Shown here in pieces: positions 1-8,754 of a stretch of DNA of 64,000 nucleotides; the first letter of the stretch is position 1; every line of letters begins with the position of its first letter. The DNA comes from Cohaesibacter sp. ES.047 (lineage in GTDB: Bacteria; Pseudomonadota; Alphaproteobacteria; Rhizobiales; Cohaesibacteraceae): positions 5,007,078 to 5,071,077 of the forward strand of contig NZ_LT907844.1 of NCBI RefSeq assembly GCF_900215505.1, read 5' to 3'. Under the pieces are notes generated by a model. The model was given only the letters and a program-made list of their open reading frames with translations. It was not told the DNA's origin and did not search any database. The position numbers and the translations under genes were made by a program.

Positions 1-164
1 ACAAGGCGCGTGTAGACAAAGAGCGCAAGGCAGAAAGCAATCGGGCTCTTTTTGGCCGCACCAAGGCCGAGAAGCACCAGCACAAACACGACACAGAAAA
101 ACTGCAACAGCATCTGGACGGCCACAAGCTTGGGGCGGCCCCGTCTCCCGAGGACAAGGCATAA
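1..164 (+). CDS. DUF4169 family protein (C-terminal part)
   Basis: The 5' end lies outside the window; the reading frame enters at base 3. The visible 53 residues are very rich in Lys, Glu, Arg, Ala and His and contain the stretch NRALFGRTKAEK followed by LDGHKL. This pattern (N-R-x-x-F-G-R-T-K-A-E, then L-D-G-H-x-L) is the hallmark of the short alphaproteobacterial DUF4169 proteins. No biochemical role is known to me. The gene ends 11 bases before a ribbon-helix-helix gene on the same strand, a pairing common in Hyphomicrobiales and consistent with co-transcription. Confidence 0.8.
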   Translation, partial: KARVDKERKAESNRALFGRTKAEKHQHKHDTEKLQQHLDGHKLGAAPSPEDKA

Positions 165-175
165 CAGGCCGCAGC

Positions 176-391
176 ATGAAAAAGCATTCCGTGACCATTT
201 CGGGTCATCGCACATCAATCTCTTTGGAAGACGAATTCTGGCAGGGCCTGAAGGTTGTCGCAGAAAGTCGAAAGAAATCTCTGGCAGATATCATTCGCCA
301 GATCGACCGGGAGCGCGGCCAGAACAATCTCTCCTCGGCAATCCGCCTCACCGTGCTTGATCACTACAAGTCGCAAATCCCACACACCTGA
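176..391 (+). CDS. Ribbon-helix-helix domain protein
   Basis: A 71-residue protein beginning KKHSVTISGHRTSISLEDEFW. The short basic strand SVTISGHRTSISLE followed by two predicted helices (FWQGLKVVAESRKKSLADIIRQID) fits the RHH_4 type of ribbon-helix-helix fold, normally a dimeric DNA-binding unit in which the strand enters the major groove. It starts 11 bases after the DUF4169 gene and is probably translated from the same message. The target DNA is unknown and it could be autoregulatory. It is not obviously an antitoxin, because no toxin-like gene lies beside it. Confidence 0.82.
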   Translation: MKKHSVTISGHRTSISLEDEFWQGLKVVAESRKKSLADIIRQIDRERGQNNLSSAIRLTVLDHYKSQIPHT

Positions 392-532
392 TATCCCTGA
401 AGCCTGACGTCCCCAGAACCAAGCGGACACCACTGATCACAGGCTATCGATGGATGGGTAAGCCCCCAAAAGCGCGACAACCGCCATCTGCTTAATCCCC
501 CCCCTAACGCCCGCTCAATCCCGATGCCGCGA

Positions 533-3500
533 TCAATCCAGCTGAATGATCCGGTCTGGTGAGCTACGCAACTCTTCAATCAGATCATTGTGAATCGTCG
601 GCTCGATAGGGGTCACCGGTACGGTCAACTGGAGCGGTGCCGCTGGTGCCTGCCGCGTCCGAGGCAGGATGGTCAGAACGTCCGGCAGCGGTACGAAAGA
701 CTCGTCCTCTTGAGGAATATCGGCCTCTTGCGGAATGTCAGCTTCAGGCTCTGCGACTTGCTCGGTGGGTTGCAGCTCAAGATCATTCAGCGGACGAAGT
801 TCGATCCCGCCCGGACGCATTTCCGAGTTGACAGCTGACTGTTCCGCCTCTTGGGCGGCCTTGCGGGCTTCTTCGGCCCCCCTGACGGCATCAAGACGCG
901 CAGCCTCGGCCCGAGCGGCTTCTTCTTCCGCCCGTTTCTGAGCTTCCAGCGCAAGACGCTCACGCTCCTCTGCCGCTTTACGGGCTTCATCCAGTTTGCT
1001 TTGTTCCTCGGCAACACGGGCGGCAACTTCCTGTCGCGCAGCCTCTTCAGCAGCCTTGCGAATTTCTTCTGCCCTGCGCGCTTCTGCTTCACGGCGCGCA
1101 GCCTCTTCGGCGGCGAGCCGCTGTTCTTCGGCCTGCCTTTCGGCCTCGGCTTTCAGACGAGCGGCCTCTTCGGCTTTGCGCCGCTCCTCAGCCACACGTC
1201 TGGCCTCTTCTTCACGGCGCTTGGCTTCCTCTGCTGCTTTGCGGGCTTCTTCAGCCTTACGCTCTGCTTCCGCCTCGCGTTTTGCCGCATCTTCAGCCGC
1301 CTTGCGTTTGGCTTCTTCGGCTTTTTGCTGTTCGGTCGTGATCGCGGCCAGACGGTCACGTTCAGCCGCCTCTGCGGCTTCCTCCCGGTGCCGGGCGCGT
1401 TCGCGATAGAGCCGCAACAGCCGCCGCATCCGTTCCTTTTCCAGAATGTCGGCTTGCATCCGCTCAACCCGGTCCACTTCACGCTCAAAGGCGCGAATGC
1501 TCAGATATCCGGTGAAGGGCGCCACATCAACAATCCGCCGCGGTGCAGAGAGATCGCCCGCAAAGACCAGACCGACTTCCGGCTGCGCCCCGGTCACCGC
1601 ATCTTCTTCGTTTGGCTCAACCTTGATCGACCAGTCCGCATCAATCGTCTGCTCGGCCAGATCCATCGTCACACTGCCGCGCGATTGAAGAATCTCGGCC
1701 TCCGCATCCATGTTGCTCGCCCTCAGCGCGCCACCTGCAAGGCTGAATGTTCCGGTCAGCTCCGAAACACGGGTCGATCCGGCATCCATATGCGACACGA
1801 AGGTCTGCCTGATCTTGTCCTCTTTAAGCTCAAGCCCCGCATCTACCGCGCGCACCACCTGCTCGAAAGCTTGCGGATTGATATATTGCAGCACGGCATC
1901 GCGGATGGTGAAGGTGCCGTTGCCAGACAGTCCAGAAACAAGACCAGCCAAAGAGCGCCCCTGACTCTCGACATTCACATTGACATCGAACAGACCGCTG
2001 GCGACCGAGCGTCCATCCCGTTGCCAGATGAAGGGAGACAGCGCTGCGCCATCCACGCGCAGATGCGACTTGAGAACCCCTTCCCCTCCGACATTTTCCA
2101 ATTGCAGGCCGCCCGTCGCGGTTCCGCCCGCCATGAGCGCCTTGAAATTGCTGACGGAGAGACTCTCCGGTCGCCACAACAGCTCAAAACTGGGTTGCTG
2201 AAAAACGTAAGGCTCATCGAACGTCAGGCTGCGTGCCTTGACATCAAGCGCCAGTTTAATTGGCAGATCACCAACGGCATCCACGCCGGCGACAAAAGCT
2301 GTGTCGGACCATGCATCGCCCGAGCCCCTCAGACGCCCGGCTCCCAGCACGGTCTCCCCGAGCCAGACACCGTCCACATCACCAACTTCAAACCGGCCCG
2401 AGATATCGCGATCCGTGATGGTTTCTTTGTAGTCAAGCGACCCGACAACCGGTTGTCCGATCCATTGTCCCTTGATCTTCGAAATGCGCGTGAGATCTCG
2501 CGAATGATCGATGACAGCGGTGAGATTGACGGGCAGATCCCTTGAAAAATCCCCCGAATAGAGACCGCTGCCCAACAAATAAGGCGAAAAGTCATCCGCC
2601 GTCAGCGACAGCGTCCCCTTGCTGGCCCATCCAGATCGCCCCGCGAAGGTCAGCGTGCCATCATAGACGAGCGCGCCGTTTTCCGGGTCAAGGCGGGCAA
2701 CCAACTTGGCCCCTTGATCCAAGGTCCCGTCAATCGAGATTTCCGAAGAAAGCGCGGGAAGCTCAAGCAACCCTTGCCCCAAACCGACAAGATTGAACAG
2801 CCTGCGGCCATCAGGATTGTCGAGCTTCAATTCGGCGGACATCGGCACCGAGGACCATTCCGACAGGGCACCCTTGGAGCGGGCCTCAAGGGCAACGGTT
2901 CCACCTCCCAAGAGCCCTGAAAGACTGCCCTTGAGCCCGCCTTCCTCAGCTCCGGCATCAACTGAGAAGGACAGATCGGCAGGAGACAGTCCACGGCTTG
3001 CCCGTTCAAACCACTGCGCCGCGGCTTGTTCCGGTAAAAGCCGTTTAACAAGGCTCGAAAGACCGGTCAGATCATCCGCCCGCAACTCTCCGAGGAGTTG
3101 CCCACGCGGCGTGCCGCCCAGATTATCAAGGCTCCCCGTCATCGACAGATAGGCACCGGCAAAGTCCTCAATCACCAGACGGTTGATATCGACCCCACCT
3201 TCCGCAATGCTCAGCTTGGCCGCCAGTTTCTCACCTTGGAAATCGCCCGCAGTAACCTTGTCGGTTTCAACGTCGAGATGAATATCGCCAAGTGGTGGCG
3301 CCTGCCCTTGCGAATTGCTCAGCAAAAGCGCTCCAATCCCCTGCACCGCATCCAGATCGAGCTGATCGGCCTTCAAATCCAGAGACAGGGACGCCACGTC
3401 GCCCTTGTCTTCATTGGCAAGGGACCAGTCGATCCGACCGGACGCCTGATTGCCATCAAGGTCGAGCATCATGGAGGAGACGGACACCGCGTCGGATTTG

Positions 3501-4861
3501 GCCAGAAGCTTGCCGCTGAGATCGAACGGCACGAGGCGACCGACATCGGCCCCGTCCTTCAGCCACCATTTGGCAAACCCCGTCGGTTGATCCGAGCGGA
3601 TGCGCGCCAATCCGTCAAATGTATGGCCAAATATGGCCTGTCCCTCATCCCCGGCCTGTGCAACGCGAGAGAACAATCCCGAGATCGCAAAGCGGGTCTG
3701 TCCGGGCAGATCGGCCTCAAGGGTCTCGACCTGCCAGCCCTTATCGGCATAGTCCGCCTCGAGCAGAAGGTTGCGCATGATCCCGCCAGCCAGAATGACA
3801 CCCGGCACTTCAAAGCTCACCTTGCCCGGCATCGGCGGGGCGGGCAGAGCGCTGAGCACCCCGGCCATTTTCTGAATGCCGGCATGAAGATCAATCGGCG
3901 CATCCGGCCCATCGCCCAGCGCCCTGTCGAGATCGAGCTGACGCGAATTGACTGCAATGTCAAAGCTTGGATTTTCGCCAAAGGCAATGCTGCCCGATCC
4001 AGCCAGACGATAGGCCTGATCGACATCGCCATGAGTGAATTCGAAGGTTGGCATGGTCAGCGACGAGACGGTGAGATTGCTTTCACCGGTCAGCTCCCAT
4101 GGCACCACCCCTTCAAGACCCTCGATCTGGTTCGTCAGGCGCGTATCACCGATATAATGATAAAGGCCATCCTCATTGGCCGTGACATTGCCATCGATGG
4201 AAAGCGTGATTGGCAGATTATAGGGGGTCAGCATGCTCTTCACACGCATGCCGTCCTCACCGGCCGAACCGGTTGAAAGCATCAGGGAATAGGGCTGACC
4301 ATCGAGCTGAAAGGAGCTTTCAATCTTGTAGGGGCCGATCAGACTGCGGGCCTGAAGCGTGCCGTTGAGAGACTCGATCTCTTTTTTTCGGCCGGTCGGC
4401 ATGTCTTCGAGCGAAATGCTGCCATCCTTGATGCGCACATCATTGAGCCGGATGTTCGCAAGATCAAGCTCCCATAGCTTGCCGCCATCCTGCCGAAACG
4501 CGATCCGTCCCTTTTCATCCATCTTCAGCTTGAGATCGGGAGACTGCAGGGTCATGTCGACCACTTCGATCTTGCCCTGCAACAGCGGGAGGAGCTCGAT
4601 GCGAATGTCGAATTCATCCACCACCAAAATCGGTGCCTGACCATCCGGGCCAACATGGACGCTTTCGAAATGCAGACGCGGAATAGGCAGGATCTGCATG
4701 TCGGCATCCCCGAGCACCTGCACGGGCTGCCCCAGCACCTGCGTCGCCTGCCGCTCGAACGCAGCGCGATAGGATGTCCAGTCAACAAAAAACGGACCAA
4801 CCAGCGCAACGATCAGCGCCAGCAGAATCGTACCGCCGATGGTGAAATAAAGACTATTCAG
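533..4861 (-). CDS. AsmA family protein with long charged C-terminal helix, CTG start proposed
   Basis: About 1442 residues. An N-terminal membrane anchor (residues about 8-26, followed by DWTSYR) leads into the conserved AsmA start with LGQPVQVLGDADMQILP. A very long beta-rich periplasmic region and the AsmA C-terminal domain follow, reaching about residue 1120. AsmA-like proteins are thought to move phospholipid toward the outer membrane or govern envelope homeostasis. The last third carries about 230 residues of Ala/Glu/Arg/Lys-rich helix, then a Pro-rich tail. The first ATG or GTG in frame (GTG at 4738) would delete the anchor. Between the upstream in-frame stop and that GTG the best start is CTG at 4861, preceded at good distance by AGGGGGA. 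The family is certain, the start codon is inferred. Confidence 0.85.
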   Translation of the reverse strand: MNSLYFTIGGTILLALIVALVGPFFVDWTSYRAAFERQATQVLGQPVQVLGDADMQILPIPRLHFESVHVGPDGQAPILVVDEFDIRIELLPLLQGKIEVVDMTLQSPDLKLKMDEKGRIAFRQDGGKLWELDLANIRLNDVRIKDGSISLEDMPTGRKKEIESLNGTLQARSLIGPYKIESSFQLDGQPYSLMLSTGSAGEDGMRVKSMLTPYNLPITLSIDGNVTANEDGLYHYIGDTRLTNQIEGLEGVVPWELTGESNLTVSSLTMPTFEFTHGDVDQAYRLAGSGSIAFGENPSFDIAVNSRQLDLDRALGDGPDAPIDLHAGIQKMAGVLSALPAPPMPGKVSFEVPGVILAGGIMRNLLLEADYADKGWQVETLEADLPGQTRFAISGLFSRVAQAGDEGQAIFGHTFDGLARIRSDQPTGFAKWWLKDGADVGRLVPFDLSGKLLAKSDAVSVSSMMLDLDGNQASGRIDWSLANEDKGDVASLSLDLKADQLDLDAVQGIGALLLSNSQGQAPPLGDIHLDVETDKVTAGDFQGEKLAAKLSIAEGGVDINRLVIEDFAGAYLSMTGSLDNLGGTPRGQLLGELRADDLTGLSSLVKRLLPEQAAAQWFERASRGLSPADLSFSVDAGAEEGGLKGSLSGLLGGGTVALEARSKGALSEWSSVPMSAELKLDNPDGRRLFNLVGLGQGLLELPALSSEISIDGTLDQGAKLVARLDPENGALVYDGTLTFAGRSGWASKGTLSLTADDFSPYLLGSGLYSGDFSRDLPVNLTAVIDHSRDLTRISKIKGQWIGQPVVGSLDYKETITDRDISGRFEVGDVDGVWLGETVLGAGRLRGSGDAWSDTAFVAGVDAVGDLPIKLALDVKARSLTFDEPYVFQQPSFELLWRPESLSVSNFKALMAGGTATGGLQLENVGGEGVLKSHLRVDGAALSPFIWQRDGRSVASGLFDVNVNVESQGRSLAGLVSGLSGNGTFTIRDAVLQYINPQAFEQVVRAVDAGLELKEDKIRQTFVSHMDAGSTRVSELTGTFSLAGGALRASNMDAEAEILQSRGSVTMDLAEQTIDADWSIKVEPNEEDAVTGAQPEVGLVFAGDLSAPRRIVDVAPFTGYLSIRAFEREVDRVERMQADILEKERMRRLLRLYRERARHREEAAEAAERDRLAAITTEQQKAEEAKRKAAEDAAKREAEAERKAEEARKAAEEAKRREEEARRVAEERRKAEEAARLKAEAERQAEEQRLAAEEAARREAEARRAEEIRKAAEEAARQEVAARVAEEQSKLDEARKAAEERERLALEAQKRAEEEAARAEAARLDAVRGAEEARKAAQEAEQSAVNSEMRPGGIELRPLNDLELQPTEQVAEPEADIPQEADIPQEDESFVPLPDVLTILPRTRQAPAAPLQLTVPVTPIEPTIHNDLIEELRSSPDRIIQLD

Positions 4862-4947
4862 AACTCAAGTCCCCCTATGGAGATCCCAATCGACAAAACA
4901 TCGACGCGCGCACCAAACCGAGCACTCCGGCCACCCCCGAGCTCATC

Positions 4948-4966
4948 TCAACCTATATCAGGTTGA
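4948..4966. promoter_or_regulatory. Perfect palindrome upstream of the AsmA-family gene
   Basis: TCAACCT, 5-base spacer ATATC, then AGGTTGA: perfect 7-bp arms about 90-105 bases ahead of the proposed AsmA start. The length and symmetry suit a dimeric repressor or activator. The cognate regulator is not identifiable from the window. Confidence 0.4.
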
Positions 4967-5132
4967 ACCGGCTACAATGTGACCTAAAGCAAATCGAAAC
5001 CCTATTGCAATGCAAAATGCAACAAATTTCAATGCTATATGCTGCCGCAATCGCCATCTTCCAACGCGCAAAGGTGTGAAGAGTGATCCAGCTGGCAAAA
5101 TATCAGCCAAGTGAGTGACTTATAAGTTCTTG

Positions 5133-6548
5133 TCAGTCCAGTTTCGGCACGATCTTGCCTGGGTTCATGATGTTGTTCGGATCGAAGGCCTGCTTGATCG
5201 CGGCCATGTAGCGCAGCGCCGGACCAAATTCGTCACGCATAAACTTCATCTTGCCCTGCCCGACACCGTGCTCGCCCGTGCAGGTCCCGCCCATGCCAAT
5301 CGACCGCTCGGCAAGGCGCTTGAGGAAGGCTTCCGCATTGTCGATCTCGGCCTGATCATCCGGATCAAGCACCAGAAGCACATGGAAATTGCCGTCTCCG
5401 ACGTGCCCGACAATGGGGCCGATCAGGCCGCTGTCCTCGATGTCCTTCTGCGTTTCGGTCACACATTCCGCAAGGCGCGAGATCGGCACGCAGGCATCCG
5501 TCGACAGGCCCTTGCAGCCGGGACGCAATCCGCAACCGGCCCAAAAAGCATTGTGCCGCGCGGTCCACAATTTGGTGCGGTCTTCCGGTTTGGTCGTGGC
5601 TTGAAAGTCCGAGCCACCATACTCGGCGATGATATCACCAAACAATTCGATCTGCTCGGCAACCCCGGTGTCCGTGCCGTGAAACTCGACAAGCAATGTC
5701 GGGCGCTCGACAAGATCCATCTTAGAATAGAGATTGCAGGCCTTGACCTGAACACTGTCCAGCAACTCGATGCGGGCGATTGGAATGCCGCACTGGATGG
5801 TCATGATGACGGCATTGCAGGCGCTTTCCAGATCCTCGAAATTGCAGATCCCCCCGGCGATGGCTTGCGGAATGCCCGACAGTTTGAGCGTCACCTCCGT
5901 GATCACCCCAAGCGTGCCTTCCGACCCGACGAGCAACCGCGTCAGGTCATACCCGGCGGCGCTTTTCTTGGCATGGCTGGCCGTTTCGATGATCGTTCCA
6001 TCGGACATAACGGCCTTCAGTGAGACCACGGTTTCGCGCATGGTGCCGTAGCGCACGGCATTGGTGCCCGAGGCGCGGGTTGCCGTCATGCCGCCGATGG
6101 TGGCATCCGCACCCGGATCGATGGGAAAGAAAAGCCCCGTATCACGCAAATAATCATTGAGCTGGCTGCGCGTCACACCGGCCTGAACCGTACAATTGAG
6201 ATCCTCGGGATGAACGGCGAGGACTTCATTCATGCCGCTCACGTCAACGGAAATACCGCCATAGGGCGCATTAAGATGCCCTTCGAGCGAGGAACCGGAC
6301 CCAAAGGGGATAACCGGTACATTTTCCTCGTGACAAATTGTCACGACCTCGGACACCTCTTCAGTGCTGTTGACCATCACCACACCATCGGGCCATTCGC
6401 CGGGCAGATAGGTGGTCGTGTGCCCGTGCTGCTCGCGGACCGATTGTCCGGTCATGAAACGCTCGCCAAAACGCGACATGAGACGGTCGCAGACGCGATT
6501 GATCGCGGCCTTATCGGTGGTACGGCTGAAATGCGGTTCAATTCCCAT
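5133..6548 (-). CDS. FAD-binding oxidoreductase, D-lactate/glycolate dehydrogenase type
   Basis: 471 residues. The N-terminal PCMH-type FAD domain shows PFGSGSSLEG near residue 80, DPGADATIGGM near 147 and GSEGTLG near 210. The C-terminal FAD-oxidase domain carries HVGDGNFH near 385 and TGEHGVGQGKM near 425. This arrangement matches cytochrome-linked D-lactate dehydrogenases and GlcD, which oxidise 2-hydroxyacids and pass electrons to the respiratory chain. The substrate cannot be settled from sequence; no GlcE/GlcF partners are adjacent, which favours a single-subunit D-lactate dehydrogenase. The start at 6548 is chosen because AGAAGGAA lies about 8 bases upstream and the family consensus begins shortly after it. 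Confidence 0.88.
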   Translation of the reverse strand: MGIEPHFSRTTDKAAINRVCDRLMSRFGERFMTGQSVREQHGHTTTYLPGEWPDGVVMVNSTEEVSEVVTICHEENVPVIPFGSGSSLEGHLNAPYGGISVDVSGMNEVLAVHPEDLNCTVQAGVTRSQLNDYLRDTGLFFPIDPGADATIGGMTATRASGTNAVRYGTMRETVVSLKAVMSDGTIIETASHAKKSAAGYDLTRLLVGSEGTLGVITEVTLKLSGIPQAIAGGICNFEDLESACNAVIMTIQCGIPIARIELLDSVQVKACNLYSKMDLVERPTLLVEFHGTDTGVAEQIELFGDIIAEYGGSDFQATTKPEDRTKLWTARHNAFWAGCGLRPGCKGLSTDACVPISRLAECVTETQKDIEDSGLIGPIVGHVGDGNFHVLLVLDPDDQAEIDNAEAFLKRLAERSIGMGGTCTGEHGVGQGKMKFMRDEFGPALRYMAAIKQAFDPNNIMNPGKIVPKLD

Positions 6549-7112
6549 CAAAAAATTCCTTCTGGGTTTCTGGCAGAGTGTTCGGTTGCCCGACTCACCA
6601 AGGTCAGGTCCGATCCAACCAGAGGTCGAAAAGTCATCTGACAGGCCTTGTAGCAGCATCGCGCATTGCGAAGGGTTGCGACCGATCAAAAAGCGGAGCC
6701 CGAATAGAAATCGGACAGTTCGGACGATAACGTCATGATCGGACACATGTTGAGCGTTTTATGCGCCATTGCCCACACTCGATGCAAGCAATCAAGCATG
6801 GAAATACGCCTTCTCCAGCTATTTTCCGTGAACTATAAGGGCAGTTTTGTCCGCAGATTGTGTCCGTCAAACCCGGTGAACGAATTTTACAGACTTCACA
6901 AAATGATCAATCGCATTGACAAAAGGATCATTCGGATCGAAAACCAATGATATCGCAGTTGCAGCATTGTCTTTCCATGAATGGCTAACGGTGCAGCTTG
7001 TGTGCGATCAACCGGATCCGTCAGGGAGGATGACCCGGTTTCAGCAGGCGAGAGACTCAAAGCCAAAAGACTTGCCTCACTCTTTTAAAACCCGAACCAG
7101 TCCTCCAAAGAC
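6549..7112. other. Divergent intergenic region without a recognisable gene
   Basis: This 564-base spacer separates the FAD oxidase (leftward) from the first ClC gene (rightward) and must hold both promoters. I see no convincing coding region. A short stem (arms 7046-7052 and 7071-7077) followed by CACTCTTTT lies about 35 bases before the ClC start and may be a weak attenuator. No fluoride riboswitch signature was found. Confidence 0.4.
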
Positions 7113-8609
7113 ATGCAAAACAGACTCAACATCAATTTCCCGTCGGATCGTCAAGTCCGCGCACAACAGCTTATTTGGCAACGCCGCATCATTTTCGGTC
7201 TCGGCGGCCTCATGGTCGGTCTGGCCGCGGTCGGCCTCGCCATCGGCGCTGACGCCTGTCAGGAGGCCTTCCGGGAAATGATCCGTCGCTATCCCTATTC
7301 GGGCCTCGCGGTCACCCCATTGGGATTTGGTCTGGTTGTCTGGATCACCAATCGCTATTTCCCCGGCACACAAGGATCGGGTATTCCTCAGGCCATTGCG
7401 GCACGCAAGCTCAAGCACCCCGCCAAGCGCATCCATCTGGTGGGCATCCGGACCGCCGTTGGCAAGGTGTTGATGACCATGCTCGGCCTTGCCGTTGGCG
7501 CGTCGACAGGGCGCGAAGGACCGACCGTGCAAGTCGGTGCTGCCATCATGTTTCTTACGGGCCGTATCGCACCGAAACGGCAGGTCGGTCTCATTCTGGC
7601 TGGCGCGGCCGCCGGTGTTGCCGGTGCTTTCAACACGCCTCTCGCCGGGATCGTCTTTGCGATCGAGGAAATGAGCCGCTCCTTCGAGATGCGCACCAGC
7701 GGCATGATTCTGGGCACAGTGATCTTTGCCGGTCTGACCTCGATGTCGATCTTCGGCAACTACACCTACTTCGGCACCACCCATGATGTTATGCAGTTCG
7801 GCATGGGCTGGATAGCGGTTCCGGTCATCGGCGTCGCCGGTGGCCTGCTCGGTGGTCTGTTCTCCCGCATTCTCATTATCTTCACATACGGCCTGCCGGG
7901 CCGTGCAGGACAGTTGATCAAGAAATGGCCTGTGCTGTTTGCCATTCTGTGTGGCCTGATTGTAGCTCTGGCCAGTCTGGTCAGCCATGGGGCAGTGAAT
8001 GGCGCCGGGTATGAAGCAGCCCGCGATGCCTTGCACGACGACACCTCGCTGTCGCTGATTTATGCCCCCTTGAAATTCCTTGCCACGACGATCTCGTCAA
8101 TTGCCGGATTGCCCGGCGGTATCTTCTCTCCTTCCCTGTCCATCGGTGCCGGCGTCGGAGCTGATCTTGCACCCCTGTTTCCCAATGTCCCCATCGGGGT
8201 GATCATCCTGCTGGGCATGGTGGCCTATTTCACGGGCGTGGTTCAGGCCCCCATCACCGCCTTTGTCATCGTCATGGAGATGACCGACAATCACCAGATG
8301 ATGCTGCCGCTCATGGCCTGCGCCCTGATCGCGAACGGCTCCTCAAAACTGCTCTGCAAGGAAGGCGTCTATCACGCCCAGTCAGGCAAGTTCCTGGCCT
8401 TTGCTCGCCAACGAGCCGAAGATGCCAGACTGGCTGCAGAAGCTGAGGAAGAGAGACTGCGCGCCCAGAATGAGCAGTCGGAAATTGAGCCGGGTGAGGA
8501 CACAGACGGTGCTGCAGAAGGGGCCACAGAAGGGCCCACAGGCGACGCCTCTGACAGGGATACGGACGGAGACAAAGGCGAAAGTCAGGACAAGCCAGAC
8601 AAGGCATAA
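7113..8609 (+). CDS. ClC-type chloride channel or Cl-/H+ antiporter
   Basis: 498 residues, a polytopic membrane protein of the ClC family. The three anion-selectivity segments are present: GSGIP at residues 88-92, GREGP at 133-137 with the gating glutamate at 135, and GGIFSPSL at about 335-342. The serine of GSGIP indicates chloride preference. The membrane domain ends near residue 430 and is followed by a hydrophilic tail of about 70 residues rich in Glu, Gly and Asp, with no CBS domains. A second, distinct ClC gene follows 145 bases downstream on the same strand. The role is likely acid or osmotic stress and charge compensation. The ribosome-binding site is weak, so the exact start is slightly uncertain. 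Confidence 0.93.
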   Translation: MQNRLNINFPSDRQVRAQQLIWQRRIIFGLGGLMVGLAAVGLAIGADACQEAFREMIRRYPYSGLAVTPLGFGLVVWITNRYFPGTQGSGIPQAIAARKLKHPAKRIHLVGIRTAVGKVLMTMLGLAVGASTGREGPTVQVGAAIMFLTGRIAPKRQVGLILAGAAAGVAGAFNTPLAGIVFAIEEMSRSFEMRTSGMILGTVIFAGLTSMSIFGNYTYFGTTHDVMQFGMGWIAVPVIGVAGGLLGGLFSRILIIFTYGLPGRAGQLIKKWPVLFAILCGLIVALASLVSHGAVNGAGYEAARDALHDDTSLSLIYAPLKFLATTISSIAGLPGGIFSPSLSIGAGVGADLAPLFPNVPIGVIILLGMVAYFTGVVQAPITAFVIVMEMTDNHQMMLPLMACALIANGSSKLLCKEGVYHAQSGKFLAFARQRAEDARLAAEAEEERLRAQNEQSEIEPGEDTDGAAEGATEGPTGDASDRDTDGDKGESQDKPDKA

Positions 8610-8754
8610 CGACAAGCCGCCTTGCTACAGGCATCAAACAGCGCCTTTTGCAAGCCTCTTTTGGTCCATGGCCCTTAGCCCATTCTAGATGTTGCCAAAC
8701 GCATGAAAGCCCTCATAAGCTGGTTTCGCTCCTGGCTTTGAGAATGGCACATTC

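Noticed and set aside
851-2545. Long plus-strand open frame opposite the AsmA gene
   Set aside because: It is the antisense shadow of the repetitive, GC-rich C-terminal part; no domain or ribosome-binding site.
6900-7112. Possible fluoride riboswitch before the first ClC gene
   Set aside because: The conserved core of that class was not found, and the ClC has the chloride-type GSGIP motif rather than fluoride-type features.
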